Shown: in pieces, positions 1 through 7,349 of the stretch
Position numbering within the stretch: the stretch's first letter is position 1
Layout: each line of letters begins with the position of its first letter
Origin: Actinoallomurus oryzae
Lineage (GTDB): Bacteria > Actinomycetota > Actinomycetes > Streptosporangiales > Streptosporangiaceae
NCBI RefSeq assembly: GCF_039541955.1
Contig: NZ_BAABHF010000022.1
Span: forward strand, 248,001-312,000
DNA: 64,000 nt
Direction of reading: 5' to 3'
The notes under the pieces: model-generated
Seen by the model: only the letters and a program-made list of their open reading frames with translations
The model's database searches: none
Told to the model about the DNA's origin: nothing
Position numbers and translations under genes: made by a program

Positions 1-501
1 CTAGTCGAGTGATGTGTCTCCCAGGGACTCCAGCAAGGTGCGTAGTGTGCTCGCTAGGCGGTCGCGTTCGCGGGGGTTCAGGGCGGACAGGAGGAGTGCC
101 TCGTTCTCGGTGTGCGGGCCGACCAGCGCTTCGACCGTCTCCCAGCCCTGATCGGTGAGTCGTACGCGTACCGAGCGGCGGTCCGCCTCGTCGGGTACTC
201 GTTCGACGAGGCCTCGTTTGGCCATCCGGTCGATGCGGTTGGTGATGGCGCCGGAGGTGATCATCGCCGCCCGGTTGAGGGCGCCGGCCGTCAGCTCGTA
301 CGGCGGGCCCGACCGGCGCAGGGTGGCCAGGACGTCGAACTCCCATCGTTCCAGCCCGCGCTCGGCGAAGAACTCCTTCAGCCGGAGGTCGAGCAACCGC
401 GACAGGCGGGAGATCCGCCCGACGACCCCCATCGGCCAGACGTCGACGTCGGGGCGTTCCCGCGCCCACTGGGCCAGCACCAGATCCACCGCGTCACCCA
501 T
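1..501 (-). CDS. MarR-family transcriptional regulator
   Basis: A 166-residue winged-helix regulator, the usual MarR length. The recognition helix is near residues 80-98 and the wing carries the family's D-x-x-D-R-R-S-V-R-V-x-L pattern at about 104-115. MarR dimers normally bind palindromes in their own divergent promoter and release on binding a small ligand. The gene faces an EamA exporter across 107 bp that contain repeated AACGTTGA-like half sites, so it probably represses the exporter and itself. The stop codon is the first three bases of the window, so the gene is complete. The ligand is unknown. Confidence 0.9.
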   Translation of the reverse strand: MGDAVDLVLAQWARERPDVDVWPMGVVGRISRLSRLLDLRLKEFFAERGLERWEFDVLATLRRSGPPYELTAGALNRAAMITSGAITNRIDRMAKRGLVERVPDEADRRSVRVRLTDQGWETVEALVGPHTENEALLLSALNPRERDRLASTLRTLLESLGDTSLD

Positions 502-524
502 GCGTTCCCCTCATCCCTAATAAT

Positions 525-585
525 CTTAATGTTGAACTACTTGACGTTGAAGCTCTTTTCGGTGCACAGTTACCTCAACGTTGAG
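525..585. promoter_or_regulatory. Probable MarR operator region
   Basis: The divergent promoter is AT-rich for this genome. It contains a perfect 12-bp palindrome CTCAACGTTGAG at 574-585 and two related half sites, AATGTTGAA at 528-536 and GACGTTGAAG at 543-552. Repeated palindromic sites next to a marR gene are the normal arrangement for autoregulation. Binding by the adjacent regulator is inferred. Confidence 0.55.
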
Positions 586-608
586 ATTATCAATGTGGAG
601 GGATCGAC

Positions 609-1529
609 ATGGCGCTTTCACGCCTCCCCAACACGCGTGATCTCGCCCTGACCGGGCTCACCCCGCTCGCTTGGGGCTCGACCTACGCGGTCACCACGGA
701 GTTCCTGCCACCCGGCCGGCCGATGTTCACCGCGCTGATGAGGGCGCTTCCGGCCGGCCTGGCCCTGCTGGCCCTCACCCGGACGCTTCCGCGCGGCGCG
801 TGGATCTGGCGGGCGGCGGTCCTGGGCGTATTGAATATCGGCGCCTTCTTCCCCCTGCTGTTCCTGGCCGCGTACCGGCTGCCGGGCGGTGTGGCGGCCG
901 TGCTGGGCTCGGTGGGGCCCCTCTTCGCGCTGGGTTGGGCGGCCATGCTGCTCGCCGAGCGGCCGACCGCCCGCCGCCTGCTCGCCGGGATCGTCGGGGT
1001 GCTGGGCGTGAGCCTGGTGGTCCTGCGCTCGGGCGCGCGGCTCGACACCGTCGGCGTACTCGCCGGGCTGGCCGGGGCCGCGGCGATGTCGGCCGGCACC
1101 GTGCTCACCAAGCGCTGGGGACGCCCCGAGGGCGTCGGCGCGCTCGCGCTCACCGGCTGGCAGCTCACCGCCGGCGGGCTCTTCCTCGTCCCGCTCAGCC
1201 TGATCATCGAGGGCGGACCGCCCGCCCTCGACGGCCGCGCGGTGGGCGGCTACCTCTACCTCGGCGTCGTCGGTACGGCCGTCGGATACTGGCTGTGGTT
1301 CCGCGGCGTGTCCCGGCTGCCCGCCACCTCGGTCGCGTTCCTCACCCTGCTCAGCCCCCTGTCGGCCGCCGTGATCGGCTGGGCCGCGCTCGGCCAGGCG
1401 CTCAGCCCGCTCCAGGTGCTCGGCATGGCGATCGCCTTCGGCGGCACGCTGCTCGGCCAGCTGCGTGGCTCACGTCCCCTCCCCACCCCCAACCCCGCGC
1501 CGGCGCCCGCCCCGGCCCGCGCCTGCTGA
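609..1529 (+). CDS. EamA/DMT-family membrane transporter
   Basis: A 306-residue integral membrane protein with about ten hydrophobic segments in two EamA repeats, as in the drug/metabolite transporter superfamily. Members export small metabolites, amino acids or drugs; the substrate here cannot be read. The start is preceded by GGAGGG at good spacing. The last 17 or so residues are a Pro-Ala-rich tail ending in cysteine. A short-chain NAD(P)-binding protein follows after 14 bp, so the two are likely co-transcribed and controlled by the divergent MarR regulator. Confidence 0.88.
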   Translation: MALSRLPNTRDLALTGLTPLAWGSTYAVTTEFLPPGRPMFTALMRALPAGLALLALTRTLPRGAWIWRAAVLGVLNIGAFFPLLFLAAYRLPGGVAAVLGSVGPLFALGWAAMLLAERPTARRLLAGIVGVLGVSLVVLRSGARLDTVGVLAGLAGAAAMSAGTVLTKRWGRPEGVGALALTGWQLTAGGLFLVPLSLIIEGGPPALDGRAVGGYLYLGVVGTAVGYWLWFRGVSRLPATSVAFLTLLSPLSAAVIGWAALGQALSPLQVLGMAIAFGGTLLGQLRGSRPLPTPNPAPAPAPARAC

Positions 1530-1543
1530 AAGGACGAGAAGAC

Positions 1544-2179
1544 ATGCGCATCACCGTGTTCGGAGCGGCCGGAGGTGTCGGCAGCCGCGTGGTGGCCGAA
1601 GCGCTGGACCGCGGCCACGAGGTCACCGCCGTCGTACGCCGGTCCGGCCATCGCCACGACGGCGCCCGCGTCCGTACGGGCAACGCCGCGGACGCCGGGG
1701 AGGTGGCCCGGCTGAGCACCGGCCAGGACGTCGTGATCGCGGCCACCCGCCCGGCACCCGGCCGGGAACACGAGCTCGCGGCGACCGCCAAGGCCCTCCT
1801 GACCGGCGTGGCCCGTACGGACCCGGCGGCCCGGCTGCTGATCGTCGGCGGCGCGGCGACCCTGACCGTACCGGGCACCGGCGGCTTCGTGGTCGACGCC
1901 CCGGACTTCCCCACCGACTGGCGGCCCATCGCGCAGGCGTGCGCCGAGCAGCTCACGGTCTGCCGTACGGCCGGCACCGACGTGGACTGGGCCTATCTGA
2001 GCCCACCGGCGCTGCTCGAACCGGGCGAGCGCACCGGCACCTACCGGACCGGCACCGACACGCTGCTCGTCGACGACTCGGGAAGGTCGGCGATCTCCAT
2101 GGAGGATCTCGCGGTCGCCCTGCTCGACGAGGCCGAGCGCCCGGCCCACCACCGCACGAGGTTCACGGTCGCCTGGTGA
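1544..2179 (+). CDS. NAD(P)-binding oxidoreductase (NmrA-like, atypical SDR)
   Basis: A 211-residue Rossmann protein. The dinucleotide-binding loop G-A-A-G-G-V-G is at residues 7-13 immediately after the first beta strand. Its length and its lack of the classical Y-x-x-x-K active site fit the atypical SDR or NmrA-like group, which act as reductases or NAD(P) sensors. It begins 14 bp after the transporter, behind the purine-rich AAAGGACGAG, and so probably shares its transcript. The substrate is not predictable. Confidence 0.85.
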   Translation: MRITVFGAAGGVGSRVVAEALDRGHEVTAVVRRSGHRHDGARVRTGNAADAGEVARLSTGQDVVIAATRPAPGREHELAATAKALLTGVARTDPAARLLIVGGAATLTVPGTGGFVVDAPDFPTDWRPIAQACAEQLTVCRTAGTDVDWAYLSPPALLEPGERTGTYRTGTDTLLVDDSGRSAISMEDLAVALLDEAERPAHHRTRFTVAW

Positions 2180-2184
2180 GACGA

Positions 2185-2403
2185 TCAGCGGGCCTTCCCG
2201 CCGCGGTCTCGTAGGACCGTCCGGCTCCGCAGGATCCGGCGCATCAGGCCGTAGCCGACGCCGAACTCCTCCGCCACGCGGCGGATGGACCAGCCTTGGT
2301 CGTAGAGCCGTACGGCGTCCTGCGCGAACTCCTGCCGCTCAGCGGCATCCCCACATCTCCGAGAGAGCCGCGACCAAGTGCATCCCACGGCCGTGTTCGC
2401 CAT
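2185..2403 (-). CDS. Small helix-turn-helix protein, possibly a fragment
   Basis: A 72-residue frame whose residues from about 22 onward form a convincing HTH of the kind found in short actinobacterial regulators, with A-V-R-L-Y-D-Q-G-W-S-I-R-R-V-A-E-E-F-G-V in the first helices, and a basic tail ending G-G-K-A-R. The first 20 or so residues overlap a decayed ATPase frame and look non-native, so the true start is unclear and may depend on translation of that upstream frame. There is no recognisable ribosome site. It may be functional or a remnant. Confidence 0.5.
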   Translation of the reverse strand: MANTAVGCTWSRLSRRCGDAAERQEFAQDAVRLYDQGWSIRRVAEEFGVGYGLMRRILRSRTVLRDRGGKAR

Positions 2404-2590
2404 CGAAGTCGATCGGCAGGAGAGTGGGGCGGTGCGGGGATGAGTCCCACATCTCGAGCCGGACGGCTCCGCCGTTGCAGTCGACGGCGACGACGTAGTC
2501 CGGGCTCGGCGCGTGGCTCAGAGCGTTGTTGAACAGCTCACCGATGATCTGGACTCCGTCGTCGACCTGGCCGGACCGCCCCCACAGGCG
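2339..2590 (-). pseudogene. 5'-truncated HATPase (anti-sigma/RsbW-like) remnant
   Basis: Translating this stretch on the minus strand gives the C-terminal half of a histidine-kinase-like ATPase: a V-D-D-G-V-Q-I-I-G-E-L-F-N-N-A-L N-box, a W-D-S-S-P D-box equivalent, and a G-R-G-M-H-L-V glycine box, ending M-W-G-C-R-stop at 2339. An in-frame TGA lies directly upstream and no start codon follows it, so the amino-terminal half is missing. Such proteins bind and inhibit sigma factors. Here only a remnant survives, overlapping the small HTH gene. Confidence 0.6.
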
Positions 2591-2622
2591 AGGTCACCAT
2601 CGTTCAGGCCGACTAGAACCCC

Positions 2623-2669
2623 CAAGCGCGAAAGCCTCTGATCAGTTCGATCAGAGGCTTTCGCGCTTG
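2623..2669. terminator. Strong hairpin terminator
   Basis: A perfect 21-bp inverted repeat with a 5-nt loop. It lies 14 bp beyond the stop of the minus-strand secreted-protein gene and is the strongest stem-loop noted in the window. It probably terminates that gene and insulates it from the remnant beyond. Confidence 0.8.
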
Positions 2670-2683
2670 CGTAGTGGTTTTCT

Positions 2684-2917
2684 CTAGTAGGTCGGCTGGA
2701 CCCACAGTTCGTACTGGCCGTAGCCGAGGGACTGGCAGTAGAAGCCGACCCAGCGCCCCCGCGGGAAACCGGCGTTGCCGGCGTCCGAGCACGCCTGGAC
2801 CGAGGGGTACACGCCTCCGGGGACGAAAGAGGCGGCGGAGGCCGAGCCCGCCGTGGCGAGGACGCCGCCCGCCACTCCCGCCGCGAGCCCCAGCGACACC
2901 AGAGTCTTACGAATCAC
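2684..2917 (-). CDS. Small secreted protein with one cysteine pair
   Basis: A 77-residue precursor with a clear signal peptide (basic start, hydrophobic core, cleavage after A-S-A near residue 28). The mature part is about 48 residues, rich in aromatic residues and glycine, with two cysteines that could form one disulfide. I chose the GTG at 2917 because GGGAG sits 5 nt upstream of it. An ATG four codons earlier (2929) has no comparable ribosome site. It resembles the many short secreted proteins of unknown function in actinomycetes. The ECF sigma gene lies just upstream on the same strand. Confidence 0.75.
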   Translation of the reverse strand: MIRKTLVSLGLAAGVAGGVLATAGSASAASFVPGGVYPSVQACSDAGNAGFPRGRWVGFYCQSLGYGQYELWVQPTY

Positions 2918-2952
2918 GTGAACTCCCATCCGCGTGAGAAATCGCGAATTAC

Positions 2953-3696
2953 TCAGTCCATGACGGCCTGGGCGCGCAGTGACGCGCGCAGGGCACGCAT
3001 GGCGTAGTGGGCGCGGGACTTGACGGTCCCCGGCGGGAGGCCGAGCACGGCCGCCGTCTGCTCCACGCTGTAGCCGACGTAATAGGTGTAGATGAGGACT
3101 TCGCGCTGCTGCTCGGTGAGCTCGGTCATGGTCTCCAGCACCGCCCGCAGCGTCACGAGCCGGTCGGCCGGGTCGGGTACGGCCGGCTCTTCGGGCTCGT
3201 CGGCGACCTCTTTCGGCCGGGCCTGCCGGGCGCGGTGGTGGTCGATCACGAGCCGGTGCGCGACGGTGAACAGCCAGGTGCGCACCCGGTCCGTCGTGGG
3301 ATCGAGGATTCCCCGGTGCTGCCAGGCGCGTACGGCGGTCTCCTGGACGACGTCCTCGGCCCGGTACCGGTCGCCGCCGCACAGTTGGACGGCGAAGCTG
3401 AGCAGGACCGTGCCGTGCCGCTCAAAGAGCGTGCGGGAGAACGCGTCGTCCCCCAGTGCGTCCCCCAGCGCTTCCGGCACCGGCTCGGGCTCCGACCGCA
3501 CCGGCTCCGACCGCACGGACTCCGACCGCACGGGCTCCGACCGCACCGGCTCCGGCCCCACCGGGCCCGGCCCCACCGGCTCCGACCGCACCGGCTCCGG
3601 GCCCGGCGTCACGTCGTGGTCCTGCGCCGGGCGCACCGGCCGGGGGGCGACGACAGTCCGATTCAGTGGCCGGTCCAGCACCTGGCTGCGCGTCAT
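2953..3696 (-). CDS. ECF sigma factor with repetitive N-terminal extension
   Basis: A 247-residue ECF sigma factor. Region 2 contains the A-E-D-V-V-Q-E-T-A-V-R-A-W motif, followed by the T-W-L-F-T-V-A-H-R-L-V-I-D segment. Region 4 has the P-P-G-T-V-K-S-R-x-H-Y-A-M-R-A-L-R recognition helix. It resembles the actinobacterial SigL/ECF39-like group, which often lacks a classical adjacent anti-sigma gene; none is seen here. Residues about 30-75 are an unusual extension of repeated P-V-R-S-E pentapeptides. The start is not supported by a strong ribosome site, so a downstream start that removes part of the repeats is possible. Confidence 0.85.
   Translation of the reverse strand: MTRSQVLDRPLNRTVVAPRPVRPAQDHDVTPGPEPVRSEPVGPGPVGPEPVRSEPVRSESVRSEPVRSEPEPVPEALGDALGDDAFSRTLFERHGTVLLSFAVQLCGGDRYRAEDVVQETAVRAWQHRGILDPTTDRVRTWLFTVAHRLVIDHHRARQARPKEVADEPEEPAVPDPADRLVTLRAVLETMTELTEQQREVLIYTYYVGYSVEQTAAVLGLPPGTVKSRAHYAMRALRASLRAQAVMD
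3477..3605. repeat. 15-bp tandem repeat inside the sigma factor gene
   Basis: The stretch consists of imperfect tandem copies of a 15-bp unit close to GGCTCCGACCGCACC (plus strand), encoding P-V-R-S-E and variants such as P-V-G-P-G on the minus strand. Unit length equals five codons, so copy-number change keeps the frame. Confidence 0.8.
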
Positions 3697-3841
3697 AAGG
3701 AGGCGACCCCATCCGTTCGTTCAGAACAGGCCGCCCCAGATCCCCGACGCGACCGCTGTCATCGCGTCCCATCCTCGGCAGGCGGTCTTGGTGCCCGCTT
3801 GCCGACTCCTTGCCGCTGCCCCTTGTCGGCGCGCCGGCGGG

Positions 3842-6800
3842 TCAGTGCGCGCTCGGGGTGTTCGCCGCCGGGATGTCGTCGGGCAGCAGCGAACGCATGG
3901 CCGACACGTCGGGTGAACTCATCCCGCCGAGGCGCCGGGCCTGCCGGGTCATCATCGTCTCCAGCAGCTGCCGGGCCAGCCGCGCGTTGCCGAAGCTGCG
4001 GTCGCGCGGGATGGCGTCCACGTACGCCCGCAGGGCCTGGACCGTCTCGGGGGTGCACTCGTAGCCGTTGGCGCCGGCCTGGCCCCGCATGATCTCGACC
4101 AGCTCGTCGGTGCTGTAGTCCTCGAACTCCACGTGCCGGGAGAACCGGGAGGCCAGGCCGGGGTTGGAGTTGAGGAAGCGCCGCATCTCCTCGGTGTAGC
4201 CCGCGACGATGACGACGACCTCGTCCCGATGGTCCTCCATCAGCTTCAGGAGCGTCTCCACGGCCTCGCGGCCGAAGTCGTTCCCGGAGCCCTCCGGGGT
4301 GAGGGTGTAGGCCTCGTCGATGAACAGCACACCGCCCAGTGCGGTCTGGAACACGTCCCGGGTCAGCTGCGCGGTGTGACCGACGTAGCGGCCCACCAGG
4401 TCCGCGCGCGCCACCTCCACCAGCTGCCCGCGGCGCAGCACGCCGAGGGCGTGCAGCAGCTCGGCGTAGAGCCGGGCCACCGTCGTCTTGCCGGTGCCGG
4501 GTGAGCCGGTGAAGACCAGGTGCCGGCTGATGTTGGGCGCGGGCAGCCCGGCGGCCTCCCGCTGCTTGGCCGCGGTGAGCAGGTCGACCATGTCCTTGAC
4601 CTCGCGCTTCACCGCGTGCAGGCCGACCATGCTGGAAAGGCTGGCCAGCAGGGTCTCGCGGTCGGCGGAGGGTTCGGCCGCCCGCGCGGCGTCGTCGCTG
4701 ACGTCCTCGGGCAGGAGCAGCGAGAGGTCGCTCTCGGCCGGGTCGGTCATCCCGGCGAGGCGGAACGCCTGGCGGTCGACCATTTCCTCGAAGACGCCGC
4801 GCGCCGCGCGGCCGTTGCCGAACGTGGCGCCGCGCGGCATGCGCTCGTAGTGCGCGGCGAGCGCCTGCCGGGTGCGCGGGTCCAGCTCGTACCGGTGGCT
4901 CCTGCACATGTTCTCGGTGATCGTCACGAGCTCGTCGACCGAGTAGTTGGTGAACTCGATGGTCCGGCTGAACCGCGAGGCCATGCCGGGGTTGGCGGAC
5001 AGGAACGCCTGCATCTCCTCGGTGTACCCGGCCGCCACCACCACGACCTCGTCGCGATGGTCCTCCATGAGCTTCACCAGGGTGTCGATGGCCTCCCGGC
5101 CGAAGTCGTTCTTCCCCTCCGAGACCAGGGTGTACGCCTCGTCGATGAACAGCACACCGCCGAGGGCGTCGTTGAACGCCTCCGTGGTCTTGATGGCCGT
5201 CGCGCCGACGTACTGGGCGACCAGGTCGGCGCGGGACACCTCGACCAGGTGTCCGCTGCGCAGCACGCCCAGCTCGGTGAGGATGCCGCCGTACAGCCGG
5301 GCGACCGTCGTCTTGCCGGTGCCGGGCGGCCCGGCGAAGATCAGGTGCCGGCTCATCGGCGGCACGGGCATGCCGAGCCGTGCCCGGCGCTGCGACATCT
5401 GGTTGAGGTTGACGAGCGTGCGCACCTGCCGCTTGACCCCTTGCAGGCCGACGAGGGCGTCCAGCTCCTCCAGCGGCCCGGCGGGCTTGGGCGCCGGGGT
5501 CTCCGCGGGCTTGTCGGGCGCTCCGGGCTCGGCGTCCTCACCCGCCTCGACGCCCCAGGAGTCGGGGGCGGCGTTGCCGGAGCTCTCCAGGTCGCGTACG
5601 GTCAGCCGCCCGCCGGGGCGGGGCTGACGCAGGCCGGCACCACGGTTGTCGCGTACGGCGCAGCCGATGACCGAGACCGCCTCGGAGGTGTCGACCCGGA
5701 TGCCGTCGCCGAGGCTCGTGGACAGCTCACAGGCGTCGAGCGTGGCCCGCGCCCCGGCCGACAGCAGTACGCCGTGCGCGCCGGAGCCGCTGACCCGCGC
5801 CCGGGTCAGGGTCACGTCGCCGCCCTCGCGTACGACCACGCCGGAGGCGCCGCTGTCGGACACCTCGCAGTCGAGGACGACGCCCATACCGCCGGAGTCG
5901 ACCGCCACGCCCGCGTCGCCGGCCGACCGGAACGCGCAGTCGCGGAAGGACACGTTGGCCCCGCCGCCGATGCGTGCGGCGGCGCCGGTCGCCCGCTCGA
6001 CGACGCAGTTCTCCAGCCGCCCGCGCCCGTCGTCGGTGATCTCCACGCCGATCCCGCCGGGCGCGGTGACGGTCGCGTACCGGATGAGCGGGTTGGCGCC
6101 GGAGCGTACGGCGATGGCGGTGCCGGCGGCGTCCGCCACCTCCAGCCGGTCGAACTCGGCCACGGAGTCCTCGGTCAGCAGCACGGACGCCGACGCGTCG
6201 CCGCACTCGCGCACCGCCGTGCCGCCCAGCGACGGCGAGCTGGAGCCGGAGATCTTGACCGCGGAAGCGGTCGAGCCGGTGAACTCGCACTCCTCGAACG
6301 TGCCGCGCGAGCGTTCGGTGACCGCCAGCCCGTTGTCCTTCGTACGGGACGTCCGGCAGCGCCGTACCAGCGGGTCCGCGCCGCCGGCCAGCACGATGCC
6401 GGGGCCGGAGGTGATGTCGCTGACCGAGACGTCCTCCAGCACCGGCCGTGAGCCGCTCGTGACGTAGATGCCAACCGCGCAGTCGCGCACGTGGGTGCGC
6501 ACGATCCTGGTGGCGCTGTCGCCCTCCAGGGCGATGGCCGGCTTGGACGTCGTGGCGATGTGGCAGTCCTCGATCGTGCCCTGCGCCTCGCCGTTGGCCA
6601 GCACGCCGTTGCCGCGCGCGTCGCGCATCCGGCAGCCGCGTACGGTCGAGCGAGCCTTCTCGCCCAGGACGACGGCGGAGGTGCCGAGGTTCTCGATCAG
6701 GCAGTCCTCGATGACACTGGCCGTCTCGGCGGTGTCCACGATGCCCGCGCCCTCGGCGTTGGTGATCCGGCAGCCGCGGATCGCCAGCGACCCGGCCCCG

Positions 6801-7156
6801 CGGGCGAGCACGGCCGTCCACCCGGAGCCGGCCACGGTGCAGCCCTCCATCGCGATCTGACCGTGCGCGGCGTCCACCACCGGCACGTCGTCGCCTCCGC
6901 CGCGCAGCGTGAGGTCGGTCAGCATCACGGCGTCCGTCAGCAGCATCACCGCCGTGCCGCTGCGCGGGCAGATCTCCACGCTGCCCCGCTCACCTTCGGC
7001 CACGATGGTGACCCGGGTGCGGATGACGAGGCTCTCGGCATACCGGCCCGGCCGGATCCGGACGACCGACCCCGTACGTGCCGCGGCCAGTGCCTCCTGG
7101 ATCGTCCGGAAACCGCCCGGCCCGTCGGGGGAGACCGTGAGCAACTGCCGAGACAC
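3842..7156 (-). CDS. Right-handed beta-helix protein with tandem CbxX/EccA-like AAA domains
   Basis: A 1104-residue protein. Residues about 1-530 form a right-handed parallel beta-helix of the pectate-lyase type, with many repeats of the G-x-x-I-x-D-C kind. A Pro-Ala linker follows. Two AAA ATPase domains of the CbxX/CfqX/EccA family come next, with Walker A at 609-617 and 884-892 and F-I-D-E-A-Y-T-L Walker B at 670-677 and 944-951. Both sites look intact. EccA-type ATPases serve type VII secretion, and the divergent neighbour is a mycosin-like protease, so a secretion-linked role is likely. The GTG start at 7156 follows GAGGAGGG at good spacing. A longer frame extends upstream but lacks such a site. 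Confidence 0.85.
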   Translation of the reverse strand: MSRQLLTVSPDGPGGFRTIQEALAAARTGSVVRIRPGRYAESLVIRTRVTIVAEGERGSVEICPRSGTAVMLLTDAVMLTDLTLRGGGDDVPVVDAAHGQIAMEGCTVAGSGWTAVLARGAGSLAIRGCRITNAEGAGIVDTAETASVIEDCLIENLGTSAVVLGEKARSTVRGCRMRDARGNGVLANGEAQGTIEDCHIATTSKPAIALEGDSATRIVRTHVRDCAVGIYVTSGSRPVLEDVSVSDITSGPGIVLAGGADPLVRRCRTSRTKDNGLAVTERSRGTFEECEFTGSTASAVKISGSSSPSLGGTAVRECGDASASVLLTEDSVAEFDRLEVADAAGTAIAVRSGANPLIRYATVTAPGGIGVEITDDGRGRLENCVVERATGAAARIGGGANVSFRDCAFRSAGDAGVAVDSGGMGVVLDCEVSDSGASGVVVREGGDVTLTRARVSGSGAHGVLLSAGARATLDACELSTSLGDGIRVDTSEAVSVIGCAVRDNRGAGLRQPRPGGRLTVRDLESSGNAAPDSWGVEAGEDAEPGAPDKPAETPAPKPAGPLEELDALVGLQGVKRQVRTLVNLNQMSQRRARLGMPVPPMSRHLIFAGPPGTGKTTVARLYGGILTELGVLRSGHLVEVSRADLVAQYVGATAIKTTEAFNDALGGVLFIDEAYTLVSEGKNDFGREAIDTLVKLMEDHRDEVVVVAAGYTEEMQAFLSANPGMASRFSRTIEFTNYSVDELVTITENMCRSHRYELDPRTRQALAAHYERMPRGATFGNGRAARGVFEEMVDRQAFRLAGMTDPAESDLSLLLPEDVSDDAARAAEPSADRETLLASLSSMVGLHAVKREVKDMVDLLTAAKQREAAGLPAPNISRHLVFTGSPGTGKTTVARLYAELLHALGVLRRGQLVEVARADLVGRYVGHTAQLTRDVFQTALGGVLFIDEAYTLTPEGSGNDFGREAVETLLKLMEDHRDEVVVIVAGYTEEMRRFLNSNPGLASRFSRHVEFEDYSTDELVEIMRGQAGANGYECTPETVQALRAYVDAIPRDRSFGNARLARQLLETMMTRQARRLGGMSSPDVSAMRSLLPDDIPAANTPSAH

Positions 7157-7349
7157 GCTGGACCCTCCTCGGGAGCGGTGTGATGCCGTTGGTCGATGAT
7201 GTCGTGGGCGGCGCTGATTTGTACGCCTTCGGACCATCATGCCGCTCAGGGGGACCGGTTGACACCCTCCCCCGGCTCCGCGCGGACCAGCGGAGATAAT
7301 TGCCGCCGACGACAAGAAAACGACAAGACGGCTCTTTTAGGCTCAGCAC

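Noticed and set aside
3477..3605. Tandem repeats considered as a CRISPR-like array
   Set aside because: Units are contiguous 15-bp codon repeats with no spacers and encode a peptide repeat inside a sigma factor.
3698..3710. Perfect plus-strand AAGGAGG sequence
   Set aside because: No start codon at the right distance opens a protein-like frame on the plus strand; it is antisense to the sigma factor leader.
4520..6451. Long plus-strand open frame of 643 codons
   Set aside because: It lies entirely opposite the beta-helix/AAA gene. Its composition (Gly/Arg/His/Gln-rich) is that of an antisense frame in GC-rich DNA, with no family similarity.
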